This document shows positions 45,398-53,217 of a DNA stretch of 64,000 bases, piece after piece. The DNA comes from Fructobacillus evanidus (GTDB taxonomy: Bacteria > Bacillota > Bacilli > Lactobacillales > Lactobacillaceae), in assembly GCF_963580165.1 (NCBI RefSeq), contig NZ_CAUZLM010000008.1, positions 9,272 through 73,271 on the forward strand, in the 5' to 3' direction. How positions within the stretch are numbered: the first letter of the stretch is position 1; every line of letters starts with the position of its first letter. The notes beneath the pieces are model-generated. The model saw nothing but the letters and a program-made list of their open reading frames with translations. It did not search any database and was not told the DNA's origin. The position numbers and the translations under genes are program-made.

Positions 45398-45592
45398 TCC
45401 CGCCCTCCTTTTACATGGCCACCACCCCCCCAGGGTAAAAAATTTTGAAAATTCGATTTTTTTATAAGATGACGATATGTGAGCGCTCTCTCGTCATTCA
45501 AACGTTAGGGGGGGGTATTTGCGATTTTAAAACATTTTTAGTGTAATTACACACGCACAAATAAAAAACGCTTAAAACGCCTATTAGGCACT
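45398..45592. other. Non-coding gap between HNH and terS, possible cos region
   Basis: 195 bp without a gene. It has a C7 run (CACCACCCCCCC) and a G8 run (GTTAGGGGGGGG), AT-rich stretches and several short repeats. In cos phages with HNH-terS-terL order the cohesive end usually lies in this neighbourhood. The cut site itself cannot be seen. Confidence 0.4.
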
Positions 45593-46078
45593 CTAAACGT
45601 CATTCATCATTTTATTTATTGTTTTCACATCGTCAATCGCTCGAACTTGTCGCAACTTGTTGCCGTTTCCAGTGCCATACCACTTTCTTTCCCAGTTTGT
45701 CTTCTTAGTGTGACAACTCGAACAGATAACATCTAGGTTGTTGATGTCTGCTCGTAAGTTGCTATCAAATTCTATCGGGATTCGATGGTCGATTGTTTTA
45801 GCAGTGGTTACAATCCCATCAGCCAAACAATACTGACACAGATAATGTTGCGCATCTAATGTCGACTGCCGCAATTGAACCCACTGGCGTGTTCTGTAGA
45901 ACTTGTACTGATCTATCTTCTGACCATTCCTATTCCTAGTGTGGTGATTATAGTGATAGGTGTTGCGCACTGGCTTTGGTTCGTCCATTGCTAAGTCTTG
46001 ATGTCGTTTGCAATATCGTGAATCAAACGCCACCATTGCATGACAACCATTTGCTCGACATCGCTTAACTCTTGGCAT
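45593..46078 (-). CDS. HNH endonuclease
   Basis: 161 aa with a Cys-rich N-terminal finger (RCRANGCHAMVAFDSRYCKRH) and the HNH core LCQYCLADGIVTTAKTIDHRIPIEFDSN ... NLDVICSSCHTKKT shown in part. Such nucleases work with terminase at cos during packaging. Overlaps the preceding membrane protein gene. Confidence 0.92.
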   Translation of the reverse strand: MPRVKRCRANGCHAMVAFDSRYCKRHQDLAMDEPKPVRNTYHYNHHTRNRNGQKIDQYKFYRTRQWVQLRQSTLDAQHYLCQYCLADGIVTTAKTIDHRIPIEFDSNLRADINNLDVICSSCHTKKTNWERKWYGTGNGNKLRQVRAIDDVKTINKMMNDV

Positions 46079-46235
46079 GAAACAACCACCCTAATATCAA
46101 CATCACTACTAACACAATCAGTGCTACCTTTAATCCAAAGAACAACCAGACAATCACCAACGTCAGTGCTATGGCATCGACCATCAGTTCAATCAGGAAC
46201 AATGCTATAACGATTATTAATAAAGCTATTATCAT
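46065..46235 (-). CDS. Small two-helix membrane protein
   Basis: 56 aa, nearly all hydrophobic (ALLIIVIALFLIELMV; VALIVLVVMLILGW). Start at 46235 overlaps the previous stop (ATGA) and follows AGGTGG. Function unknown. Confidence 0.6.
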   Translation of the reverse strand: MIIALLIIVIALFLIELMVDAIALTLVIVWLFFGLKVALIVLVVMLILGWLFHAKS

Positions 46236-46417
46236 TTGTCCAACCACCTCATATGCTTGTGGTAATTGATAGCGCCGTTTCGAAATCCTGCCCGCATGTT
46301 AGCGTGCCGATAATCGTGTTTATCTGGCCGTTCATCAGTCACAGTAGCGAACTGTTTATTGACAGACGTTGCCTGTTCTTTGTGTCGCTTCATTCTTATC
46401 TCTTTATCTTCGTACAT
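46232..46417 (-). CDS. Small basic phage protein
   Basis: 61 aa, charged and His/Lys/Arg-rich, no family recognised. Start at 46417 is 5 nt after GGAGG; the longer reading crosses that site. First coding gene after the structured RNA segment. Confidence 0.6.
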   Translation of the reverse strand: MYEDKEIRMKRHKEQATSVNKQFATVTDERPDKHDYRHANMRAGFRNGAINYHKHMRWLDK

Positions 46418-46444
46418 TTTGTTCCTCCAAATAAAAAGAACCAT

Positions 46445-47060
46445 TGCAAAAATTGCAACAGTTCGATATGTACACTGACTTGCTGAAGGCCAGAACGCTT
46501 TCTAGGCTTTGATAGCTTCCGCTACCCTATTAGAGTCCGTGACCTCTAACCAGCTATCCCACATTTTCCGCACCAGATTCGTCACGCCTCCCCTGATACC
46601 ACAATCCATAACCTGCAACTTGGATAGGCTCTAGTTTTCAAACGGCAAATACCACAGGATTAATGCAGCGGCAAGGCACCAATCCGACTTGGTCATTCTT
46701 TTTCCTCGAATTACCGAGATTGAATGCCACATTTAACCACCGATATGTACGCCAGCCATTCCAGACTGACTATTTTCTCAAAGGAGTTTTTCGGTTGTTT
46801 CCGCAACCTACAATCATGACAGGAGTCGAACCTGCAACCTCGGGATAACAGAAATAAATTCTGCTTCCCGCACTCTGTCCTATTGAGCTACATGATTGCA
46901 TAAACAAGAGCACATCTTGTTTTTAAAAAGAGGCATTGGTAGTTTGGAAGATATGTGCCCTTGTGGAAATACTTAAATATCTAAGTTTTCCATACTACCA
47001 TATTAACGCCGTTTTTTAGCCATAATACGAACAATGTACGAAGTTTTAGCGAAGTCGTTC
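46445..47060 (-). ncRNA. Candidate large structured phage RNA (GOLLD-like)
   Basis: About 600 bp on - with no credible ORF in a phage otherwise packed gene to gene. Local hairpins read on -: GGTTG/CAACC closing CGGAAA, CATTC/GAATG enclosing TCTCG/CGAGG, GATAGCT/AGCTATC enclosing TTAGAG/CTCTAA, and GTTGCAA/TTGCAAT at the 3' end before TTCTTTTT. GTACATATCG occurs twice. A deviant tRNA lies near the 5' end. Location in the late region of a Lactobacillales prophage, size and an associated tRNA are traits of GOLLD RNA. Class membership is inferred, not aligned. Confidence 0.45.
46811..46897 (-). tRNA. Deviant phage tRNA-like gene with enlarged anticodon loop
   Basis: Acceptor AATCATG/CATGATT, D-arm GCTC/GAGT, T-arm GCAGG-TTCGACT-CCTGT and anticodon stem CGGGA/TCCCG all fit a tRNA. 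The loop closed by that stem is 20 nt instead of 7 and holds its own hairpin (GCAGAA/TTCTGT). No ordinary anticodon can be assigned; a 7-nt subloop ATTTATT would present UUA. No CCA is encoded. Either a tRNA mimic, a tRNA with inserted hairpin, or a decayed tRNA. Confidence 0.65.
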
Positions 47061-47067
47061 GTCTAAA

Positions 47068-47484
47068 TTAGTTATCCACAGGGTAATAATAACTAGCTAA
47101 GAATTCAGCCTTAAGACTTTTCAAATCATCTTGCAATTGCCTGTCTGATTTACACAATTTGACCGAAATGAAGTTCCACTTATCTGGATGACGTTTATAA
47201 CGCATCCTTAGCAGTTCGACTTCATCATGGTCAATAATACGAACAAAACGGTCAACTGCATCAATTAATCGAATAATCTCATTCAATCGTTCATCATCTT
47301 CAACTTTGATAATTCGATTCTCGGTAGATTCTTTTGCAGTGTTGACGTTTTCTAATTTTCCGCCACCTACATTTTCATCAGCTCTTGATGTTGGATGTTT
47401 TAAATTCTTCAATCGCCATTCGTACTCATTTTTAAATTGTCCTGAGAAATAGCCATAAAAGCACTTGTCTACTTTCGTTCTCAT
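47068..47484 (-). CDS. ArpU/RinA-like phage late transcription regulator
   Basis: 138 aa. The C-terminal half (IRLIDAVDRFVRIIDHDEVELLRMRYKR ... CKSDRQLQDDLKSL) resembles the sigma-70 region 4-like fold of ArpU/RinA regulators that switch on packaging genes; the position just before the late operon agrees. The start at 47484 has AAAGG at 7 nt; a longer start at 47514 overlapping pnuC is possible. Confidence 0.7.
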   Translation of the reverse strand: MRTKVDKCFYGYFSGQFKNEYEWRLKNLKHPTSRADENVGGGKLENVNTAKESTENRIIKVEDDERLNEIIRLIDAVDRFVRIIDHDEVELLRMRYKRHPDKWNFISVKLCKSDRQLQDDLKSLKAEFLASYYYPVDN

Positions 47485-47510
47485 CACTGCCCTTTCTGAC
47501 AGCAATGCCG

Positions 47511-48203
47511 TCATTTACTCCAAACTGATACGAATCGACCATACAATGCTGTCATCAAGTAAAACGCCATCGTCAACAACATTGGCAATGAACTAGCTGA
47601 ATAACCAGCAGATAATGCCGTGAACCAAAGGACAATGTTGACGAAATCAGATGCCAACCACAACGTGTATGAATCGCCATATCCCATGAACACATACAAT
47701 GATGCTGTTGCGCCAATAATCAACGTCAAGCTGTCCCACATTGGATTGGTGTCACCCAATGATGTGTAAACGGCCATTACTGGATACCAAGCGGCTACAA
47801 TCACGATAAGGGTCAACAACCAACCAGACACAGACAAATGTTTCACACCATTAGCAATCCGATGACCCCAATTTTTCCAAGTAACGATTAATGGAATATC
47901 AATCAGTGCCACGAATACCAATTGATCTAACACACTGGCATAATGACCAGCGTTCCAATTGACGTAAATGAAGCCAATTGCGCTAATCAGTCCAAGCAAG
48001 CCATTGATAGGCTTTCCAATCATCATATAGACCGTACATGCCGAACCGATAAATGTTGCCAACAATGTGACCACAGCTAATGGTGTAATTGGGTTGACCA
48101 AGAACAATGCCAACTGTACACCAACGATAAACGCCAACATTGATGCACCAACAGCATTCAATGACTTAACTTCTTGACCCAACCACTTCATGTAATTTTT
48201 CAT
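47511..48203 (-). CDS. pnuC: Phage-borne PnuC-family transporter
   Basis: 230 aa with about seven membrane helices and the PnuC hallmarks GKPINGLLGLISAIGFIYVNW and WKNWGHRI. Predicted to import nicotinamide riboside (or a related vitamin), feeding NAD+ synthesis. It is only distantly similar to the host copy at 22524, so not a recent duplication. It lies in the lytic region, overlapping DUF3310, so it should be expressed during replication. Confidence 0.85.
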   Translation of the reverse strand: MKNYMKWLGQEVKSLNAVGASMLAFIVGVQLALFLVNPITPLAVVTLLATFIGSACTVYMMIGKPINGLLGLISAIGFIYVNWNAGHYASVLDQLVFVALIDIPLIVTWKNWGHRIANGVKHLSVSGWLLTLIVIVAAWYPVMAVYTSLGDTNPMWDSLTLIIGATASLYVFMGYGDSYTLWLASDFVNIVLWFTALSAGYSASSLPMLLTMAFYLMTALYGRFVSVWSK

Positions 48204-48678
48204 TATTTAGTTTTTCCTTTTTCTCATAGTTCTTGATGATTTCGTCAATATAGACCTTTGCCTTTTCCAAATCTTCAACGCCATTCTTATCTTTGTATCT
48301 GATCAGATATTTGAGCGCGTTACCTTCATAGAAATCCAGCCCAAATTCGTTGATAACATTGAAAACTTGCATGCCTGATTTTCCAGTGTATCGTTCAGGA
48401 TTTTCGATTTTTTCATCTTCAAATTTTGGTTCTTTTTTAAACATTGGATAATCCATTGGCTCATAAACGTCTTCAAACAACTCCCAGGATTCACAACAGA
48501 AAACATCAATTAGCCAATCAGCTTGCCAATCATCAAATTTAAACCTAATCAGTCCATTTCGATAAGCAACGCCGAAATCTGGATATTGTTCTTCAATCAA
48601 ATCTTTAACTGCTTTAATGTCCTGTGCATCTGGTTTTGTTCTTAAATATTTAGGCCAAATTTTTTCAATTTTCTTCAT
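48166..48678 (-). CDS. DUF3310 domain protein
   Basis: 170 aa. The C-terminal block RYTGKSGMQVFNVINEFGLD ... ALKYLIRYKDKNGVEDLEKAKVY matches DUF3310, common in phages and sometimes annotated as nucleotide kinase-like without proof. The N-terminal 90 residues are unassigned. Start at 48678 has AGGAGG at 6 nt. Confidence 0.8.
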   Translation of the reverse strand: MKKIEKIWPKYLRTKPDAQDIKAVKDLIEEQYPDFGVAYRNGLIRFKFDDWQADWLIDVFCCESWELFEDVYEPMDYPMFKKEPKFEDEKIENPERYTGKSGMQVFNVINEFGLDFYEGNALKYLIRYKDKNGVEDLEKAKVYIDEIIKNYEKKEKLNNEKLHEVVGSRS

Positions 48679-48928
48679 CCATAACCTCCTCATAAATCGC
48701 CAGATACTTATCGAACGGTACAATAGCAGCTGAATTGCCTTCAAATTTGACATAGTAACTAAGTGGCGTTCCCTTTACTTGACCGCTGTACTGGTCAAAT
48801 TCATTTTTCACGTTCAAATGAATGGACTTAATCACTTTGTTATAAAAAGGAATTTTCTTCCCGACCTTGATAAACATCTGATTGCCATTGCTTTCAAACG
48901 GAATTAATTGTGTAATTTTACGGTTCAT
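48665..48928 (-). CDS. Uncharacterised 87-aa phage protein
   Basis: Starts MNRKITQLIPFES; beta-rich, no family recognised. It overlaps the neighbouring genes by 11-14 bases on both sides, typical of coupled early genes. Confidence 0.6.
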   Translation of the reverse strand: MNRKITQLIPFESNGNQMFIKVGKKIPFYNKVIKSIHLNVKNEFDQYSGQVKGTPLSYYVKFEGNSAAIVPFDKYLAIYEEVMDEEN

Positions 48929-49660
48929 TTGTAATAACACCCCCGAAATAATCAAACGCCCATTTGCTACCATCATTGACTGCCTGTGAGTCGTCTGGAC
49001 AATCGATGAAGTGCACAGCGTTTTCAATATCATCTGACATCTCACTGGCATAGCGTTCAATCTCAATGGTCGACATCAAGTAGTCATAGATAAATGGTTT
49101 TTCAGCATCCTTTTTGATATACAAGATATGGGCTTCTTTCTTGCCGAACATGAAAGCATAATAAGCAATTTGCTTCTTATATTCCTCATCACGACCATCT
49201 CGGAAACTGCCATACTTCAAAAACCCATCAAAGTCCATTGGCGCTACTGTCTTAAAATCAAACACTGCTTGATTAGTTAGCATGTCAGCTCGACCAGTGG
49301 CAGTGAATTGAACACCTTGCCAGTTTCGGCTTCCTCATTGATTGATACTTCATAGTCAGCATCGCCAAACTGTTCAGCATAATCATGTAGGTGTTGACCG
49401 ATAACTAGTGCATCAACATACGACTTTTTTAAACTGCCCTTATTCTTGCCAGTTTTTGAGACCATCAATTCTTGTTCTTCATCTGATACATCAGTAAACT
49501 TCTCACGTCCCTCAGCAATGTTGTGAACCAACGTCCCGAACAACACAGCATCTTTACTACCTTCCCACCAATCACGCTTACCTGTGTAATCGTCTAGCGC
49601 CCTTAGTGGGTTCTTGCTAAATTTGAAAGCCCTTGTGGGGCTCATATGAATCTTGTCCAT
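48918..49660 (-). pseudogene. PD-(D/E)XK (RecB/DUF3799-like) nuclease split by a frameshift
   Basis: The first part (49277-49660) reads MDKIHMSPTRAFKFSKNP and a VLFGTLVHNIAEGREKF core. It then stops in the wrong frame. The second part (48918-49283) continues in another frame with GRADMLTNQAVFDFKT, the catalytic D...DxK, only if the frame changes near 49306-49316 (two extra bases or one missing). Together they give a normal nuclease of about 245 aa, partner of the ERF recombinase. Could be a real mutation, a sequencing error, or less likely a programmed shift. Confidence 0.8.
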
Positions 49661-49796
49661 CGATTATCCTTTCATCGAATTTGTGATTGCACCATCGACA
49701 CCGTGATTCGATAACCTGATGGCCATCTTTTGTTTTAAAGACTAGGTGTGGTATATCGTGGGCAAAGCACAGTGTGCAGAAAACGTCATTCAGCAT
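49617..49796 (-). CDS. Small zinc-ribbon-like protein
   Basis: A 59-aa ORF with two CxxC pairs (CTLC at 7-10 and CRWC at 33-36), suggesting a zinc knuckle. It overlaps the nuclease start by 44 bases. A GGAGGA lies 14 nt upstream, rather far, inside the end of the previous gene. Moderately supported. Confidence 0.55.
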   Translation of the reverse strand: MLNDVFCTLCFAHDIPHLVFKTKDGHQVIESRCRWCNHKFDERIIDGQDSYEPHKGFQI

Positions 49797-49808
49797 TGTT
49801 TAAATCGT

Positions 49809-50024
49809 TTATTCCTCCATCTCTTCATATCCCAATACATAAGCATCGCCAATGTCATCAAAGTCAACATTAATTAAGTCGTCATCAGATAAGTCATCAT
49901 CAGATAATTCATCATGCAAATAATTTTTAATAATTCTTCCAAGGCCAACTTCTTGAACAATTTCAATCAGTTCTACTTCTCGTTTATTCAATTTAGGCTG
50001 TAATCTACATGCTACTGTTGCCAT
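49809..50024 (-). CDS. Uncharacterised acidic 71-aa protein
   Basis: Ends very acidic with a duplicated LSDDD unit; the first 40 residues contain KLNKREVELIEIVQEVGLG. No family recognised. Abuts the DUF1642-like gene. Confidence 0.6.
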   Translation of the reverse strand: MATVACRLQPKLNKREVELIEIVQEVGLGRIIKNYLHDELSDDDLSDDDLINVDFDDIGDAYVLGYEEMEE

Positions 50025-50459
50025 TTATTCCACCTCTTCCCGGTCAAACATATCTGGGTTGTAGCCCCATTCACGCATTTCTGACTCCGTTATTGGGTCA
50101 GGTGTTGTTTTGCTTTTAAAATCAGTTAAAATGCCACCAGTATTAACAATTTTGTACAAAATAAGGCAATCATTTTCACTGTCCTTCTTTTTTGTCTTCC
50201 AGATATACTCCTTCTCTTTCTCGACAAATTGGTCATGAGCCCAATCACGGGTTAGAGGATTAGCAATGGCCATTGTTACTGGCCAATTATCAGTAAATTT
50301 TGAAAATGATGGATAGTTACCTTCTAACGCTGTGTACAAATTTAAAGAATCATGTACTCCAGCATCCATCAACCCATAATCAACTTCTTCTTCATCCGTT
50401 ATTTTTTCAAAAGCAGATACTATTTTTCGATATTCCTTTTCGGTAAATTCGTTCATCAT
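50025..50459 (-). CDS. DUF1642-like phage protein, copy A
   Basis: 144 aa. Shares with the 50767-51192 product the pattern AIANPxTRxxAxxxxVEKEKxYxW and an end block ITESEMREWGYNPDMFDREEVE; this layout resembles DUF1642 proteins of lactic phages, role unknown. Start overlaps the stop of the 55-aa gene as ATGA. Confidence 0.65.
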   Translation of the reverse strand: MMNEFTEKEYRKIVSAFEKITDEEEVDYGLMDAGVHDSLNLYTALEGNYPSFSKFTDNWPVTMAIANPLTRDWAHDQFVEKEKEYIWKTKKKDSENDCLILYKIVNTGGILTDFKSKTTPDPITESEMREWGYNPDMFDREEVE

Positions 50460-50623
50460 TCTTCCTCTTCAACATTGTCATCAATCGTTTTAGAAACAGC
50501 ATCCAAAATCAAATTCATGACCCTTTGTTTTTCTTTAAAATCTAATTTTTTATTGCTTAATACATATTGGATGTCTTGGTTAATGCTGAAATACGCATTC
50601 TCAATATTCATGCTTAGTCTCAT
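50456..50623 (-). CDS. Small 55-aa phage protein
   Basis: Helical charged peptide MRLSMNIENAYFSINQ ... ending in four Glu. GAGGTGG precedes the ATG. It links two tiny genes by 1-4-base overlaps, so it is a true part of the operon though below 60 aa. Confidence 0.6.
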   Translation of the reverse strand: MRLSMNIENAYFSINQDIQYVLSNKKLDFKEKQRVMNLILDAVSKTIDDNVEEEE

Positions 50624-50766
50624 CACTCCACCTCTTCATCAAGTGTGACTATTGCCACGTAATCATCTGAATAATTACCAGCTTCGTCATAAGCCTCTTC
50701 ATAAGTTAAATCTCTGTATTCAAAAGTTTCAAAATCTCCATAAACTGTAACTTTATATTTTTCCAT
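50623..50766 (-). CDS. Small 47-aa acidic phage protein
   Basis: MEKYKVTVYGDFETFEYRDL..., Tyr/Asp/Glu-rich; begins directly after the stop of copy B (TAAATG) and ends overlapping the next ATG. GAGGTGG upstream. Confidence 0.6.
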   Translation of the reverse strand: MEKYKVTVYGDFETFEYRDLTYEEAYDEAGNYSDDYVAIVTLDEEVE

Positions 50767-51192
50767 TTATTCCACCTCTTCTCGTTCAAACATATCTGGG
50801 TTGAAGCACGCTTCTCGTACTTCTGATTCTGTAAATGGGGTGCACGGTTTAGTTGATGGATAAAATATTTCAATCGGATAACTTTCTGAACTCTTCACTA
50901 AAACCCGGAACTTCCCGTTTGGCAAATGATTCTTAGAAATCCAGTAATACTTCTTCTCTTTCTCAACGTACTTTTCCTTAGCTTCTTCACGAGTAGCTGG
51001 GTTAGCAATCGCCATAATTTCTTGATTTTGCAAATTAAAATCTGGATAAAAAACGTTATCCTGATCTGGCGCTTCCATTCTTAATAATTCTTCAAAATCA
51101 ACACGACTATCAATAAGTCCAAAAACTTCGTTTGCCGCATTATCCCCAGCCTTTGCAATTGCTCGATATTGTTCTTCAGTAAATTTCTTCAT
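50767..51192 (-). CDS. DUF1642-like phage protein, copy B
   Basis: 141 aa paralogue of copy A: MAIANPATREEAKEKYVEKE and FTESEVREACFNPDMFEREEVE. N-terminal thirds differ more. Overlaps the HNHc gene by 4 bases. Confidence 0.65.
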   Translation of the reverse strand: MKKFTEEQYRAIAKAGDNAANEVFGLIDSRVDFEELLRMEAPDQDNVFYPDFNLQNQEIMAIANPATREEAKEKYVEKEKKYYWISKNHLPNGKFRVLVKSSESYPIEIFYPSTKPCTPFTESEVREACFNPDMFEREEVE

Positions 51193-51881
51193 CTCTTCTC
51201 CTCTTTCTTGACAACATGCAAGTGGTAAATCTTGGCAATTCGTTCATCAACTGGCACGCCCTGCAAATGGTAGTAATTCATAAATCGCTCAATTCCCCAG
51301 TCTTTTGAATGTTGCTGTTGATGATGTTGGTGACAAAGTGCCATGCCTGGCCAGCCAAGATGGTTCATCTTCTGTCGACTATTCACGAACCCAATCGCCT
51401 TACAATGAGCGAACTCAATACCCTTGCTAGTTCCGCATATAACGCATTTTTTGTTAATCAGGCATGAATACTCGAACCGCCTTCCAACGTCGCCCTCAAG
51501 CTCGTTTACGGGCATTCTGGACAGCGCTACATTGTGCGCTAGGCTAAAGTCCAATAACATGCTGATGAACTCGTTGGCATCTGTTCGATTACCTAATCGA
51601 GTTGACAGGCTGATATAGTCCAAATCGTTATCAAGGCAATACTCAGCTTTGAAATAGTTCTCGACAGCTTTGTTATCTCCTGCCCAGAAGCCACCAATAT
51701 CAGATTTAGCAATGTCGGCCATAATGGCATAGGCGAACTTACGTTGCTGGGCAGTGATTGAATGCTCATCACGAAACACCACGCCTACTGAGTCGGTATA
51801 GAAATCTGTATCAACATCATCATCTAATTGAATTGTTAGTATATTGCCCCGCCTGCTAAGAACCTTACCTGGCGCTTCCAT
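51189..51881 (-). CDS. Putative HNHc nuclease (NinB/Orf-like N-terminus)
   Basis: 230 aa. The first half resembles Orf/NinB recombination mediators of phages (ITAQQRKFAYAIMADIA), the second holds a Cys-His HNH-type site CVICGTSKGIEFAHCKAIGF ... ALCHQHHQQQHS. This is the putative HNHc family seen in lactococcal and lactobacillus phages, probably acting in recombination. Confidence 0.8.
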   Translation of the reverse strand: MEAPGKVLSRRGNILTIQLDDDVDTDFYTDSVGVVFRDEHSITAQQRKFAYAIMADIAKSDIGGFWAGDNKAVENYFKAEYCLDNDLDYISLSTRLGNRTDANEFISMLLDFSLAHNVALSRMPVNELEGDVGRRFEYSCLINKKCVICGTSKGIEFAHCKAIGFVNSRQKMNHLGWPGMALCHQHHQQQHSKDWGIERFMNYYHLQGVPVDERIAKIYHLHVVKKEEKR

Positions 51882-51890
51882 TCAACCACC

Positions 51891-52088
51891 TCAATCACCG
51901 TAATAGGCAAACCGCCACAGCTTCTGGCAATTCGTGTCCGAGAAGTTCCGCCGGTTTTCGCCATAGAATCGTCTAATCTGCGTTTTGCTAATACCAATCT
52001 TCTTAGCCAACTGCGAATCAGCTAGCGTAGTTGATCGTCGTGCCGTCCACAAACGGTTGTCCATCTTGTCGCTAATTTCTTTCGTCAT
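51891..52088 (-). CDS. Small HTH DNA-binding protein
   Basis: 65 aa with LADSQLAKKIGISKTQIRRFYGENRRNFSD, a helix-turn-helix. ATG at 52088 is 7 nt from AGAGG. Target unknown. Confidence 0.65.
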   Translation of the reverse strand: MTKEISDKMDNRLWTARRSTTLADSQLAKKIGISKTQIRRFYGENRRNFSDTNCQKLWRFAYYGD

Positions 52089-52089
52089 C

Positions 52090-52227
52090 TCATAACCTCT
52101 CAATCGTCAATTTATAAATCCGACCGCCCACTTCGATGTGCTGATTAGCTATAATGCCAGATAGAACTGTATGTTCCATCGCTTCAACAGCCTTTGTTGC
52201 GACTCGTTCTTTTTCGTTTTTAATCAT
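52090..52227 (-). CDS. Small 45-aa phage protein
   Basis: MIKNEKERVATKAVEAM... IYKLTIERL; stop lies 1 base before the next ATG. No family; ribosome site weak, so it likely depends on coupling. Confidence 0.5.
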   Translation of the reverse strand: MIKNEKERVATKAVEAMEHTVLSGIIANQHIEVGGRIYKLTIERL

Positions 52228-52229
52228 AA

Positions 52230-52388
52230 TTATTTATTAACCTGCCGCCACTTGACATAGGGCTTGCCTGCTTCCGCCATTTCACTGTTGAAGCTGTTAA
52301 TTGCTCTGTCCGCAATTTGTTCGTTTTCATATGTCTTCCGACTAAATTCAAAGCCGTCAATAAACATTGCTACTGTTACTTCGTTCAC
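52230..52388 (-). CDS. Small 52-aa phage protein, GTG start
   Basis: GTG overlaps the DnaC-like stop (GTGA) with GGAGG 10 nt upstream. Product VNEVTVAMFIDGFEFSRKTYE..., ends KWRQVNK. No family recognised. Confidence 0.55.
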   Translation of the reverse strand: MNEVTVAMFIDGFEFSRKTYENEQIADRAINSFNSEMAEAGKPYVKWRQVNK

Positions 52389-53209
52389 TCTCGCAAGTCC
52401 TCCATTCCTCCAAATATCAATTGATTCGCTTCTTTCTTTGCGATTAGTCGGCTGATAATCTTCTCATGATAAGAATGTTCCAGGCTGTTGTTTCCGCCTG
52501 TAATTTTCTGGTTAGTTGTGACAATGTTTGTCTTTGTCCGCTTACCAAATTCATCTTTGGCCTGACGTGCATCAGCAACTTCAAAGAAAAATTTCTGCAG
52601 TGGTTCACTAGCTGACTTATCAGTGTTACCCATTCCTCCAGCTTCACTTCCGAAGTCATCTAGCACTAGCACATCAACCTTCTTCATCAGTTCCTTGGCG
52701 TAGCGCAAACGCTCTTGTTGCTGATAATCGTTGAAGTTGTGTACCTTGTCCGACAATGCCACTGTGCTAACGAACATAACTGTCTTGTCTGAATGTTCTT
52801 TCAGAGCTTGCATCATTGCCAGTGTTAGTGCTGTCTTACCAGTTCCAGCATTGCCTGCCAGCAAGATATTAAGACCTGAACCGTCAATCACTCGCTTGGT
52901 GAGTTTCCTGGCCTTTAGCTTTAGTTCTTCGGCCTTGGCCACATTGTCTTGCTGGTTTGGATCCCAGTGGTCGAAATCAAACTTCTGTCGTCCACCGCCA
53001 CCCCAAATGCTCCAGGTTTCAAACTTCTTGTGTTCTGATGCCTTTAGCTTTTGGTATGCTTCCTGGTCAACCTTTGCTTCTCGCATCTTGATGTAAGTCT
53101 TCATTTCTTCGTCATTTAGTCCGCTCAGCTTCTGCTTAGCCCGCTTGTATGCAGGAACAGACTCAAAGCTTGATTCAATCCCTTTCACAGCATTAGCTAA
53201 ACTTTCCAT
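52385..53209 (-). CDS. DnaC/IstB-like helicase loader ATPase
   Basis: 274 aa. Walker A GNAGTGKT at residues 119-126, Walker B VDVLVLDDFGSE; helical N-terminus with Zn-less linker. Loads host helicase at the phage origin together with the upstream initiator. Confidence 0.9.
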   Translation of the reverse strand: MESLANAVKGIESSFESVPAYKRAKQKLSGLNDEEMKTYIKMREAKVDQEAYQKLKASEHKKFETWSIWGGGGRQKFDFDHWDPNQQDNVAKAEELKLKARKLTKRVIDGSGLNILLAGNAGTGKTALTLAMMQALKEHSDKTVMFVSTVALSDKVHNFNDYQQQERLRYAKELMKKVDVLVLDDFGSEAGGMGNTDKSASEPLQKFFFEVADARQAKDEFGKRTKTNIVTTNQKITGGNNSLEHSYHEKIISRLIAKKEANQLIFGGMEDLRE

Positions 53210-53217
53210 CTATCCTC

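Noticed and set aside
46663..46848. A 61-codon + strand ORF ending MTGVEPATSG
   Set aside because: It is the reverse complement of the tRNA-like gene and structured RNA, a well-known false ORF pattern over tRNAs.
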